DNA of 64,000 nt from Anabaena cylindrica PCC 7122 (GTDB lineage Bacteria; Cyanobacteriota; Cyanobacteriia; Cyanobacteriales; Nostocaceae). Positions 1 to 8,598 of the stretch are shown piece by piece. The notes under the pieces were generated by a model, which was not told the DNA's origin, made no database searches, and worked only from the letters and a program-made list of their open reading frames with translations. Numbering within the stretch: the first letter of the stretch is position 1; each line of letters starts with the position of its first letter. The stretch spans positions 310,001-374,000 of the forward strand of contig NC_019771.1 of NCBI RefSeq assembly GCF_000317695.1, read 5' to 3'. The position numbers and the translations under genes are program-made.

Positions 1-165
1 CGCACAGACACGGTAATCATTTCTATAAGAATCTGTAACAGCTATACTCGGTATCACATTTATCAAAAATCCTGCGATCGCTACAACTGGTACTGTCAAA
101 ATTCTCAAAACATAATTTCTGTTTTGGTTCTGAAAATTGCTAATTTCTTTTTTGCTCTCTAACAT
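1..165 (-). CDS. N-terminus of an unknown exported protein (cut by window edge)
   Basis: An open frame of 55 codons begins at an ATG at 163-165 and runs off the left edge of the window, so only the N-terminus is seen. A GGAG ribosome-binding site lies about ten bases upstream. The protein starts with a polar stretch (MLESKKEISNFQNQNR). A hydrophobic segment follows (ILTVPVVAIAGFLINVIPSIA, about residues 22-42), consistent with an uncleaved or cleaved signal sequence. After it comes DSYRNDYRVCA, which resembles the start of small exported cyanobacterial proteins with a Y-x-x-C motif. The family cannot be named from this fragment. It is transcribed divergently from rpsD. Confidence 0.55.
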   Translation of the reverse strand, partial: MLESKKEISNFQNQNRNYVLRILTVPVVAIAGFLINVIPSIAVTDSYRNDYRVCA

Positions 166-399
166 AAGCTATTCTCCAAACACCAAGGTTATGCTAACTT
201 AGAATCTGCTTAAACTCCTCTGCAATCAAGAAATTTTGACGCGATTGTCTAAAATAGTCCCAAAGCCTAATACTACGATTTTGAACTATTCCCAACAGCA
301 GAGAATGAATTTTGTCTCAGGTTAGACTATAGTAGATAGTTTGTGGCGAAAACGACTCAAATCATAGTCAACATTGCGTCAGCAGTCACTAAACCTAAA

Positions 400-518
400 A
401 ACTCAGTCTTTTAGCAACACCTGAGTTAAACGTACCGTGGGACACATGGAAACGCAGGGTTAAAATCCTGAAAGCTTGGTAAGTACTGTTTTGGGTGGGC
501 AATACCCTACTTAAAGCT
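400..518 (+). ncRNA. Candidate structured RNA or long 5' leader upstream of rpsD
   Basis: The 540 bp between the divergent gene at 165 and rpsD at 706 has no convincing ORF but several strong local stems. AACTCAG (400-406) pairs with CTGAGTT (421-427), and CAGG (455-458) with CCTG (467-470). A compound hairpin follows: AGCTT (473-477) with AAGCT (514-518), AAGTA (481-485) with TACTT (508-512), and GGGT (493-496) with ACCC (504-507). A TATAGT -10-like hexamer sits at 328-333. It does not match the tmRNA, SRP RNA or RNase P RNA signatures I know. It could be a separate small RNA or an rpsD leader bound by S4, since S4 autoregulates its own mRNA in other bacteria. Strand and ends are guesses. 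Confidence 0.3.
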
Positions 519-705
519 AGTACCGTGGAAATGAAGTCTTCCAAAAACTATTGAAACTAGTTACTTGGTTCGAGAGAGCGAGTATTTAGGGGTAGTTTTT
601 CAGAAGACAGATCATTAAACCAAGAATACTCTAGCCAACTGCTTTGAGGAATGTCATAATAGAATATTTGCGTAAAGTTTAAACAGGATTAAATTAAGGA
701 AACTC

Positions 706-1314
706 ATGTCCCGATATAGAGGGCCCCGCCTCAGAATTGTCCGCCGCTTGGGCGACTTACCAGGATTAACCCGGAAAAGCCCTAGACGTGCTTATCCACC
801 AGGTCAACATGGCCAAAACCGTAAAAAGCGCTCTGAGTATGCTATCCGTCTAGAGGAAAAGCAAAAACTCCGCTTAAACTACGGTTTGACTGAAAAGCAA
901 ATGCTGCGCTATGTACGAAAAGCTAGACGTGTTACTGGTTCTACCGGACAAGTCTTACTGCAATTTCTAGAAATGCGTTTAGATAATACAGTTTTTCGCA
1001 TGGGTATGGCTCCTACCATTCCAGCGGCGCGTCAATTGGTAAATCACGGTCATGTCACTGTTAACGGTCGTGTAGTGAATATTGCCAGCTATCAGTGCCG
1101 TCCTGGTGAGGAAATTGCTGTCAGAAATAAAGAAGCATCCAAGAAATTGGTAGAAGCTAATTTGCAATATCCTGGTTTAGCTAACCTCCCCAATCACCTA
1201 GAATTTGATAAAAACAAATTGACTGGTAAAGTTAACAGCGTGATTGAGCGAGAATGGGTAGCACTCCAAGTTAATGAACTATTGGTCGTGGAATACTACT
1301 CACGTCAAGCCTAA
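706..1314 (+). CDS. rpsD: 30S ribosomal protein S4
   Basis: S4 is a primary 16S rRNA-binding protein that nucleates assembly of the small ribosomal subunit body. The 202-residue length is typical of cyanobacterial and plastid S4. The N-terminus (MSRYRGPRLRIVRRLG) is characteristic of that group. It lacks the Cys zinc site found in some bacteria. The S4 RNA-binding domain covers about residues 90-155 and includes MRLDNTVFRMGMAPT and ARQLVNHGHVTVNGR. The ATG follows an AAGGAAA ribosome-binding site. It is a monocistronic unit here, with a long, possibly structured upstream region. STRR-like repeats follow the stop at 1316-1388. Confidence 0.97.
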   Translation: MSRYRGPRLRIVRRLGDLPGLTRKSPRRAYPPGQHGQNRKKRSEYAIRLEEKQKLRLNYGLTEKQMLRYVRKARRVTGSTGQVLLQFLEMRLDNTVFRMGMAPTIPAARQLVNHGHVTVNGRVVNIASYQCRPGEEIAVRNKEASKKLVEANLQYPGLANLPNHLEFDKNKLTGKVNSVIEREWVALQVNELLVVEYYSRQA

Positions 1315-1389
1315 GAAAATGCTGAGTACCGAGTGCTGAGTTTAGATTACTCAGGACTCAGGACTCACAACCTAGGACTCAGGACTGTC

Positions 1390-2376
1390 TTACCCCCCAA
1401 TCTGCGACATGGTACGGGTGTAAGTACCAGAACTACCTGAATCGCGTTGCTTAAAGTTAATTTCAGCTTTGATGTTTAGTAATTGTTTGACTTGTTGTCT
1501 TAATTGGGCAGTGCTAATACCAGCACGTAAAGAAGTCTTTAAGTCTATTTGACCAGTTTCGTTTAATAAGCAGGGACGTAGCCAGCCATCAGCACTCAGA
1601 CGTACTCGGTTACAGCGATCGCAAAAACATTCCGACATCTGGCTGATAAATCCTAGCGTGCCTTTAGCTCCCGGAATTTGAAAGACATCAGCAGGACCGT
1701 TCCCATAAATCTGAGATTCTGTTAAACCCCAATGTTCACGAATACTGTACCGTAAATCAGCTGAAGATATCCAACCGCGATCGCTAAATAAATATTCATT
1801 GCCAATAGGCATAAATTCAATAAACCTGATATGCCATTGTTTATCAATCGTTAAGGCAGCTAAATTGAGAATTTCATGGTCATTAACACCGGGAATTACC
1901 ACAACATTTAACTTCAGCGGGTCAAATCCTACACAATAAGCAGCTTGAATCCCTTCCCAAACTTGTTGCCAACGTCCACGCCCATGATTACCAATGATTT
2001 GCTCAAAAGTGTCGGGTTCGAGAGAATCTAAACTAATATTAATTCTTCTTAATCCTGCATCATAAAGATTTTGTGCTATTGGGGCTAGTAAAAACCCATT
2101 GGTAGTCATAGCCAAATCTTGGGTTTGGGGAAGATTTGCGATTTTGCTGACCAAATCTACCACACTAGGACGCAGTAGAGGTTCTCCACCAGTCAAACGA
2201 AAGCGGGTAAAGCCAAGGGGAATAAATACCTCTTGAATCAGGGTGAGTATTTCCTCATCACTTAACAACTGTTGCTTGAGGATATAATTCAGTTCTGCCC
2301 CTTCTGGCATACAGTATTGACACCGAAAGTTACAGCGGTCAATTAAACTAATACGTAGATAGTCTACCTGGTTCAT
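1390..2376 (-). CDS. moaA: GTP 3',8-cyclase, molybdenum cofactor biosynthesis
   Basis: MoaA is a radical SAM enzyme. It converts GTP to 3',8-cyclo-GTP, the first step of molybdopterin synthesis, which cyanobacteria need for nitrate reductase. The radical-SAM cluster motif CNFRCQYC is at about residues 15-22. The C-terminal second cluster is visible as CFCDRCNRVR followed by a Cys in LRPCLL. The protein ends with an IGG terminus; the C-terminal double glycine is known to be important for MoaA function. At 328 residues it is full length. No moaC or other moa gene is adjacent, so it stands alone, convergent with rpsD. Confidence 0.95.
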   Translation of the reverse strand: MNQVDYLRISLIDRCNFRCQYCMPEGAELNYILKQQLLSDEEILTLIQEVFIPLGFTRFRLTGGEPLLRPSVVDLVSKIANLPQTQDLAMTTNGFLLAPIAQNLYDAGLRRINISLDSLEPDTFEQIIGNHGRGRWQQVWEGIQAAYCVGFDPLKLNVVVIPGVNDHEILNLAALTIDKQWHIRFIEFMPIGNEYLFSDRGWISSADLRYSIREHWGLTESQIYGNGPADVFQIPGAKGTLGFISQMSECFCDRCNRVRLSADGWLRPCLLNETGQIDLKTSLRAGISTAQLRQQVKQLLNIKAEINFKQRDSGSSGTYTRTMSQIGG

Positions 2377-2605
2377 GGTTATTGCGGCTCAAAGCATGGG
2401 GAGACTGAAATTCTAGACTACCTCATGATTCGTGTAGGCAATTACAAAAAAGGCAGGAGGAAAAAACTGTCTTTTCTGGGTCTAAAGCCCAGTTTAAAAA
2501 AAGGTATTGGTACAAAGGGCGTAGCAAGAGATACAAAGCGTCTTCACTTAAATCTTACCTTTTTAAACGTCGGTTCCTTCTGCCTCCTATCTCTTGCCTC
2601 CTGAA

Positions 2606-3073
2606 TTAATAACTTTTCATTGCCCGTTGAATATCGCGCTGATCTTGACGGCGTTTCAGGGATTCGCGCTTATCGTGGAGTTTTTTACCTTTACCTAAGG
2701 CAATACTTACTTTTACCCAACCGCGTTGGAGATACATTTTTAACGGGACTAGGGTTAAACCTTGCTGTTCTACCTTACCAATTAGCTTGCGAAGTTCCTG
2801 GCGATGCAGCAGCAACTTACGTGTGCGGCGCGGTTCATGATTAAAATATTGTCCACTGGAAGTATAGGGAGAAATATGTATATTTATTAACCATGCCTCG
2901 CCATTACGAAGTAATGCATAGCCATCTTGGAGATTAACCTTACCCGCACGAATCGACTTGACTTCAGTTCCGGTTAGCTGAATTCCAGCTTCATAGGTTT
3001 CTATGATTTCATACAAATAACGGGCTTGACGATTGTCGCTGATAACCTTGAAACCTTCTTTTTTGTCACTCAT
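2606..3073 (-). CDS. smpB: SsrA-binding protein SmpB
   Basis: SmpB binds tmRNA and delivers it to stalled ribosomes for trans-translation. The 155-residue protein shows the family features in order. The N-terminal beta-barrel contains YEAGIQLTGTEVKSIRAGKVNLQDGYA and NIHISPY, and a basic C-terminal tail (GKGKKLHDKRESLKRR) enters the mRNA channel. The ATG at 3071-3073 starts MSDKKEGFKVI. No tmRNA gene was seen in the window. The 230 bp between smpB and moaA contain only low-complexity CTCC-rich repeats. Confidence 0.96.
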   Translation of the reverse strand: MSDKKEGFKVISDNRQARYLYEIIETYEAGIQLTGTEVKSIRAGKVNLQDGYALLRNGEAWLINIHISPYTSSGQYFNHEPRRTRKLLLHRQELRKLIGKVEQQGLTLVPLKMYLQRGWVKVSIALGKGKKLHDKRESLKRRQDQRDIQRAMKSY

Positions 3074-3343
3074 TGAGAATTTTGTTTGTGTTAAATATGC
3101 CTAAAATTTTCTTTAGACTGGACGTAATTTAGGTAAAGATGCTTTTTTAATCTTGAATATGGGTTTAAATGCAACTAACTTTACATATAATCTAACCTAT
3201 CATTATAGCATTATTAAGTCCTTCCCTTGATATCAAAACGATATTAATTTTAAGACTTACGCAACTGGCATATTAGTAAGGCGCGTCAGATGTTAAAAAT
3301 CCGTGGATTATTACCAAATAATCGAATCTAACGAACTCTACAA

Positions 3344-3434
3344 TAGACCTCTCCGAAAATGAATGTAGAGACGTTCCATGGAACGTCTCTACAAGGGTTT
3401 CAAACCACGCACATTTAATTACCGGAGAGGTCTA
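3344..3434. repeat. MITE-like palindromic element
   Basis: The ends are inverted copies: TAGACCTCTCCG at 3344-3355 and CGGAGAGGTCTA at 3423-3434. The centre holds a near-perfect 28-bp palindrome at 3365-3392, GTAGAGACGTTCC/GGAACGTCTCTAC. It has no coding capacity and lies in the 640-bp gap upstream of the response regulator at 3718. The rest of that gap is AT-rich with no ORF that I can support. Confidence 0.7.
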
Positions 3435-3717
3435 ATAAATAATAAATAAGTGAGCAATTACGGTATCTGCATCAGCGATTTGTTAAGAGTTATAAACTCT
3501 CTGGGGCTAATCAGTAAGAAAAGTCGAAGGTGTGTTAAATGTTATTAACACTTCCTAGGGATTTAAGATTTTCTTTATAAATCATCCCCTCAGGCAGACA
3601 TTAGTAGGTAATCCTGTCATAGTATGAAACATAAGAACACTATTATTGCCAGTGTCTATTGATGGTGTTTATAGAAGCAAATTGCTGAGTAACAAAAATG
3701 CTAGGGGTGTATTGTCC

Positions 3718-4401
3718 ATGCCCTTGAAGATCCTTGTAGTGGATGACGACCTGGGCACTCGTCTGTCTATTAGCGACTATCTTGAACTGTCTGGCTATGC
3801 GGTGATTATGGCTGATGACGGTCAAGAGGCTTTGGCTATGGTAGAAGAGAACCAGCCTGATTTAATTGTCACAGATATTGTCATGCCAAGGATGAACGGT
3901 TATGAACTAGTGCGTCGGGTGCGTAAACAATCAGAATTTAGATTATTACCTGTAATTTTGTTAACAGCTCGTACCAAAACCCAAGAAAGGATTCTCGGCT
4001 ATCAATCAGGCTGTGATTTATATTTGCCTAAGCCTTTTGAACTAGAAGAGTTAGCTGCGGCTATTCGTAATTTATTAGAGCGATCGCAAATTATTCAATC
4101 AGAGTACCGCTTTTCTCATCAAGAAAACTTAGATGCTTCCCACTCGACAAAAACATTAGACAGCCATAATTCTCTGTCCACTCAAATTCATATATCCCCA
4201 GTACTTTCATCACTAACTGCCAGAGAACAGGAAGTTTTAGAACTATTGACCCATGGATTCTCTAATGCCGATATGGGACATCAACTGCACCTGAGTCCGC
4301 GAACAGTAGAAAAATATGTCAGCAGTTTATTAAGAAAAACATCAACCAGCAATCGAGCCGAACTGGTACGTTTTGCAATGAAGCATGGTCTAGTGGAATA
4401 G
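3718..4401 (+). CDS. LuxR/NarL-type response regulator, Ycf29/Rre1-like
   Basis: This is a two-component DNA-binding response regulator. The receiver domain covers about residues 1-120, with acidic pocket DDD in LVVDDD, phospho-acceptor Asp in VTDIVMP, Thr in LLTAR and Lys in LPKPFE. A LuxR-type helix-turn-helix at the C-terminus (LTAREQEVLELL, LSPRTVEKYVSSLL) binds DNA. An upstream in-frame start at 3646 exists. I chose the ATG at 3718 because MPLKILVVDDD is the canonical receiver N-terminus. The overall sequence resembles cyanobacterial Rre1 and plastid Ycf29, which are involved in stress-responsive transcription with Hik2. That assignment rests on recalled similarity. No histidine kinase is adjacent. 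Confidence 0.85.
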   Translation: MPLKILVVDDDLGTRLSISDYLELSGYAVIMADDGQEALAMVEENQPDLIVTDIVMPRMNGYELVRRVRKQSEFRLLPVILLTARTKTQERILGYQSGCDLYLPKPFELEELAAAIRNLLERSQIIQSEYRFSHQENLDASHSTKTLDSHNSLSTQIHISPVLSSLTAREQEVLELLTHGFSNADMGHQLHLSPRTVEKYVSSLLRKTSTSNRAELVRFAMKHGLVE

Positions 4402-4453
4402 ATTGCAGGAGAACAGGGGAAGATGAGGGAGATAGGGGAGGAATATTTATCTT

Positions 4454-4502
<49 letters not shown>

Positions 4503-4506
4503 TTTC

Positions 4507-4986
4507 CTAAACTTGTTGACTTTTAACATAGTCTAGTAGACCTTCACAAGCATCAATGAGCAGATCAATCACCTGATTAAATCCCTCAGTACCACCATAA
4601 TAGGGGTCTGGAACTTCTTTAAGGGTGTGTCTAGAACAAAAATCACACATCAAGCGGACTTGATGATGATATTGCCCAGAAAGGTCAACAGCCAGGATAT
4701 TTTCATAATTGTCTTTATCCATTGCCAGAATTAAATCAAACTCCTGAAAGTCTGATTTTGTAAACTGACGGGCTTGACCACGGAGTTTAATTCCCAACTT
4801 TGTCACCGCAGCAGCACTCATGCGTCGGTCAGGTGCTGATCCAATGTGATAACTAGAAGTACCAGCAGAATCGCAATAAATACTATTTCCCAAATCAGCC
4901 TGATCAACTAAAAGATTCATAATATTTTCAGCTGAGGGCGATCGGCAAATATTACCAAGGCAGACAAAAAGCAACTTGTAAGGCAT
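4507..4986 (-). CDS. Low-molecular-weight protein tyrosine phosphatase
   Basis: The enzyme hydrolyses phosphotyrosine on proteins. The catalytic P-loop CLGNICRS (C-x5-R-S) is at about residues 9-16. The conserved general-acid loop DPYYGG lies near residue 126. At 159 residues it is a complete LMW-PTP. In bacteria such enzymes often reverse the action of BY-type tyrosine kinases in polysaccharide export. A Wzc-like kinase is encoded at 31299-33530, but a functional link is inference only. It is followed on the same strand, across a repeat-rich gap, by the YbaB gene's region upstream. Confidence 0.93.
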   Translation of the reverse strand: MPYKLLFVCLGNICRSPSAENIMNLLVDQADLGNSIYCDSAGTSSYHIGSAPDRRMSAAAVTKLGIKLRGQARQFTKSDFQEFDLILAMDKDNYENILAVDLSGQYHHQVRLMCDFCSRHTLKEVPDPYYGGTEGFNQVIDLLIDACEGLLDYVKSQQV

Positions 4987-5032
4987 AAAATTCCTTTGTC
5001 ATTAGTCATAGCTAATGACTAATGACTAATGA

Positions 5033-5383
5033 CTAAAATCCAGGTAATTCTAGTCCACTGGTCAATTCTTCCATGCTTTCCCGCATAGTAGCAGTGGACT
5101 TGTTGTAGGCATCTTTCATTGCCGCTGTTACCAGATCAGAAAGTACTTCGACTCCTTCTGCCAATGCCTCTGGGGCAATTTCCACCCGCTTAGGTTCTTG
5201 GTTGCCACTGACAATCACCTTAACCAAACCACCGCCCGATTCTCCTTGGATCTCCATTTTCTCCAATTGTTCCTGGAGAAGTTTGGCACCTTCCTGAACT
5301 TGCTGGGCTTTTTTGAAAGCGTCAGCCAGTTCTTTCATTTTTCCTAAACCAAAACCAAAGCCCTGTCCTTTTCCTGATGTCAT
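5033..5383 (-). CDS. YbaB/EbfC family nucleoid-associated protein
   Basis: This small protein (116 residues) belongs to the YbaB/EbfC family, whose dimers bind DNA and influence nucleoid organisation. It has a Gly-rich N-terminus (GKGQGFGFGLGKM). A long amphipathic helix follows (about residues 15-45, KKAQQVQEGAKLLQEQL). Next come the conserved VKVIVSGNQEPKRVEI strand region and the C-terminal MKDAYNKS helix. TAATGAC heptamer repeats at 5013-5036 lie just beyond its stop, and it precedes the LMW-PTP gene on the same strand with 46 bp between them. Confidence 0.93.
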   Translation of the reverse strand: MTSGKGQGFGFGLGKMKELADAFKKAQQVQEGAKLLQEQLEKMEIQGESGGGLVKVIVSGNQEPKRVEIAPEALAEGVEVLSDLVTAAMKDAYNKSTATMRESMEELTSGLELPGF

Positions 5384-5440
5384 AATTAATTTTTCACTTA
5401 TGCTTTGAATAACAAATCAAATTCAATTATAGATGTGGCT

Positions 5441-5482
5441 GGTAATTGGTAATTGGTAATTGGTAATTGGGGATTGGTAATT
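5441..5482. repeat. Heptanucleotide tandem repeat (GGTAATT)
   Basis: Four perfect GGTAATT units followed by an interrupted fifth lie in the short gap between the YbaB gene and murB. It is a typical cyanobacterial STRR with no coding content. Confidence 0.8.
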
Positions 5483-5511
5483 TTCTTGTCCCAGTCCCCA
5501 ATCCCTAATCC

Positions 5512-6513
5512 CTATAAACAAACAGGTTGAAACTCACCGATCATTTTTACCTCTGGTTCCAACCAAATTGACCAACGTTCTTGTACCTCACGTTGAATAT
5601 GGCTAATCAGACAGAATATATCGCTGGCTTTAGCTCCACCACGATTAACGATAAAATTGGCATGAAGTAATGCTACTTGCGCTCCACCAATTTGATAGCC
5701 TTTTAAACCAGCTTGTTCAATCAACCACCCAGCAGAGTAAGGGTTAGGATTGCGGAACACACTACCACAACTGGGAAAATTGTAAGGTTGGGTACTAAGC
5801 CGATGCTTTTTGTGTTGCTTGGTAGTAGCTATAACTAGTGCTGGATCTGCACCTGGTTGAAGTTGAAAGGTAGCTTGGGTAACTATACGTTTGCCACCTT
5901 GCAATAATGAAGTCCGGTATTTATAGCCTAATTCAGCCGGGGTGAGAGTTTCTAAAGTCCCGTCGGGTGAGAGAACTTCGGCACTAACTAACATATCTTC
6001 AATACAGCTATTATGCGCTCCTGCGTTCATAACAACAGCACCGCCAACAGTTCCAGGAATACCAACAGCCCATTCTAAGCCTTGCCATCCTAAATCTGCT
6101 GCTTCCCATGCCAAACTAGGAATAGATTCCCCCGCAGCGACGGTTAATTGACCTGTTTGTTGGTCGAAATGCTTAGAACGGAAATGTCTAGTGGCAATAA
6201 CTAAACCGGGTATACCTTGATCACTAACCAACAAATTAGAACCTGCGCCTAATATTGTTACTGGTAAAGCTAGTTCTTTTGCATACTTGATACTAGCTTG
6301 TAGTGCTTCTAAGTTGCGAGGAGCAACGTACAATTCAGCCCCTCCTCCAACTCTATAAGAAGTAAATGCTGATAAAGAAGCCTGGGACTTGATCACACAA
6401 TCAGTGCCGGGTAAGTAAATTACATTACCATCGACAGAATTAATCGTTTCTTGTTTATTGGTAGTCAAAGCAGAAATCGTACAGACGTTTCCAACTGCCT
6501 GGGAGGTTGTCAT
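5512..6513 (-). CDS. murB: UDP-N-acetylenolpyruvoylglucosamine reductase
   Basis: MurB reduces UDP-GlcNAc-enolpyruvate to UDP-MurNAc in peptidoglycan synthesis, using FAD and NADPH. The FAD-binding region shows TSYRVGGGAELYVAPRN and TILGAGSNLLVSD. Later come GIPGTVGGAVVMNAGA and the catalytic serine region SCGSVFRNP. The end carries the LIEQAGLKGYQIGGAQV and HANFIVN motifs. At 333 residues it has an N-terminal extension of about 40 residues before the core, so an internal start is possible, but no better one is obvious. It lies directly downstream of murC on the same strand, the usual cyanobacterial pair. Confidence 0.96.
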   Translation of the reverse strand: MTTSQAVGNVCTISALTTNKQETINSVDGNVIYLPGTDCVIKSQASLSAFTSYRVGGGAELYVAPRNLEALQASIKYAKELALPVTILGAGSNLLVSDQGIPGLVIATRHFRSKHFDQQTGQLTVAAGESIPSLAWEAADLGWQGLEWAVGIPGTVGGAVVMNAGAHNSCIEDMLVSAEVLSPDGTLETLTPAELGYKYRTSLLQGGKRIVTQATFQLQPGADPALVIATTKQHKKHRLSTQPYNFPSCGSVFRNPNPYSAGWLIEQAGLKGYQIGGAQVALLHANFIVNRGGAKASDIFCLISHIQREVQERWSIWLEPEVKMIGEFQPVCL

Positions 6514-6640
6514 CGTTGCTTTTATTGGTAATTTCTATTACTTTTTTTACCGATTGAATCCGGTAATAACATTTAACTAATGAACCTATTGCTAGATTGA
6601 GAATTGACTTACAAAACAAAACCTAGCAAGTCTGCTCTAC

Positions 6641-8128
6641 TTATGATGTAGCCGTAACTGTAGCTGGTTCACGGAGAGTGGCAATGATTTCAGGAATTGC
6701 TTGATTTAAATTACCTGCACCCAAAAATAATGCCAAGTCACCCGGTCGCAGAGTTAACAACAAGGATTCGCACACTGAGGATAAGGTTGGTTGATAAATT
6801 ACCTGCTGGTGATGTTTGGCAATTTCTGCGGCCAGTTGTTCACCACTAATCTGTCCTAAATCAGGTTCACCTGCACTGTAAATATCAGTCAGGACTACTA
6901 CATCAGCATGGGTAAAGGATTCGGCAAATTCTTCTAAAAAAGTAAGTGTACGACTATAACGATGTGGTTGGAATATGGCAACTACTCTTTGCCCTGGTCT
7001 AGCCTGGAGACGTGCTGCGGCAAGAGTAGCACGAATCTCGCTGGGGTGATGGGCGTAGTCATCAATAAAGGTAATACCGGCTGCTTCCCCCCGGAATTCA
7101 AAGCGCCGTCTTGCACCTTCAAAAGTGGCAATGCCTTTGGCAATTTCACCAAATTCTAAACCTAGTAAGCGTCCCACCGCTACTGCGGCTAGAGCATTGC
7201 TAAGATTATGCCGACTCAAAAGTCGCAAATTCAAGACACCTATGGCTTTACCTTTTTCCCAAACTAGTGCAGTAGTACCATCAGCGCGGTAGTCAATGTT
7301 GGTAACGGTATAGTCAGCATTGGTATCTGGATGTAGACTATAACTAATTGTAGGTTTCAAGCTTTGTGCTAGGCGACCGAAGGTATCGCGCACTGTTTCA
7401 CAATCAATGCTACCTATGAGGGTTTTGCAACCTTGAGCAAATTGTTGGAAAGTATCAATTACTTCTTCTAATGTTTCGTAGTGGTCGGGATGATCGAGTT
7501 CAATATTCGTGATAATCCCAATTTCTGGTGCGTGTTTCACCAAAGAACCATCTGATTCATCTGCTTCAGCTACCAAATACTGACTTGCGCCTAATCGAGC
7601 ATTTCCTTCCCAAGCGTTGACTTCACCACCTACCAAAATTGTTGGGTCAAGACCAGCTTGCAGTAGCATATAACCAATCATGCTACTAGTGGTTGTTTTG
7701 CCGTGAGTTCCTGCCACAGCAATACTGTGGTAATCAGCAATCAAAGCCGCTAGGACATCTGAACGATGTAAAATTGGACAACCCAATTCTAGGGCTGCTT
7801 TGTATTCCAAATTACTGGTGTTGATAGCTGTTGAACAAATTACTTGGGGCAAAATTGTATGATCAACAAGTAATTGTTTTTGTGAATTTAATAATACTCC
7901 ATTAGTTGATTCTTGGGGACGAAAGAATTCAAGATTGCTCGCTTCTTGTCTACTAAAAATGTGAGCGCCAAGAGATTCTAACTTGCGAGTAATTTGGTTA
8001 GGACGCAGGTCAGAACCAGAAACTGGTATTTGACGCTTTGCTAAAACATAGGCTAGGGCAGACATTCCTATGCCGCCAATTCCAATGAAATGAAATGGTC
8101 TACCGTTAAAATCTATAGAATTACTCAT
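6641..8128 (-). CDS. murC: UDP-N-acetylmuramate--L-alanine ligase
   Basis: MurC adds L-alanine to UDP-MurNAc in an ATP-dependent step in the cytoplasm. The N-terminal nucleotide-binding motif is GIGGIGMSALA. The ATP P-loop is GTHGKTTTSS, followed by NIELDHPDHY, and the C-terminal domain contains DDYAHHPSEI and FQPHRYSR. I place the start at the ATG at 8126-8128 (MSNSIDFNG), which is preceded by AGAGGAAC, rather than ten codons upstream. The product is about 495 residues. It forms a likely murC-murB operon. Confidence 0.96.
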   Translation of the reverse strand: MSNSIDFNGRPFHFIGIGGIGMSALAYVLAKRQIPVSGSDLRPNQITRKLESLGAHIFSRQEASNLEFFRPQESTNGVLLNSQKQLLVDHTILPQVICSTAINTSNLEYKAALELGCPILHRSDVLAALIADYHSIAVAGTHGKTTTSSMIGYMLLQAGLDPTILVGGEVNAWEGNARLGASQYLVAEADESDGSLVKHAPEIGIITNIELDHPDHYETLEEVIDTFQQFAQGCKTLIGSIDCETVRDTFGRLAQSLKPTISYSLHPDTNADYTVTNIDYRADGTTALVWEKGKAIGVLNLRLLSRHNLSNALAAVAVGRLLGLEFGEIAKGIATFEGARRRFEFRGEAAGITFIDDYAHHPSEIRATLAAARLQARPGQRVVAIFQPHRYSRTLTFLEEFAESFTHADVVVLTDIYSAGEPDLGQISGEQLAAEIAKHHQQVIYQPTLSSVCESLLLTLRPGDLALFLGAGNLNQAIPEIIATLREPATVTATS

Positions 8129-8320
8129 CTTTTGTTCCTCTGACACCACACCACACAATCATCACAAATGACACGCGTATCATAACAGGATTTTGATTTT
8201 TACAGATACGGCTTCTGTAAGATTTTCATAGCCGTATGAGGGATTGATTTTTTACTTTGTTTTACTTGTTCAAAAAGATATTACCCTCATGAGAGATTTT
8301 TATATTTCTGATATCTTCTT

Positions 8321-8497
8321 ATGATTATTCTGAAAATTAAGACTACATCGGGAAAAAAATCTGGTAATGTTAAATACATATTATTGAGTATCGTACTGGA
8401 ATTAGCTCCTGATTTGAAATTACCTCAAGGCTCAGGGGGAATTGACTACAATAGTACATTAGGCAGTGAAAAGATTATTCAACTGAATTCATATTGA
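8321..8497 (+). pseudogene. Short ORF, possibly the remnant of a decayed gene
   Basis: A 58-codon frame starts at an ATG at 8321 and ends at a TGA at 8495-8497. The same frame then stays open past the TGA for about 31 codons (reading LQQEFPGLKVLVRVERS and onward). The two halves read like one protein-like sequence broken by a stop. I do not recognise the family. It occupies most of the 470 bp between murC and nadD. The alternative is chance open frame in an intergenic region. Confidence 0.3.
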
Positions 8498-8598
8498 TTG
8501 CAGCAAGAATTCCCTGGACTCAAAGTATTAGTCCGGGTAGAAAGGTCGGTTGATCATTGTTATATGCCCCTAACACCATCCCCAAATCCCTAAACTTG

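Noticed and set aside
560..600. tRNA-like T-arm (GGTTCGAGAG) upstream of rpsD
   Set aside because: No matching acceptor, D or anticodon arms could be folded around it.
2620..2844. Plus-strand frame of 74 codons inside smpB
   Set aside because: It is antisense to a certain gene and shows no protein-like pattern.
3646..3717. Upstream start for the response regulator at 3646
   Set aside because: The extra 24 residues precede the canonical receiver N-terminus and have no family pattern; the ATG at 3718 is preferred.
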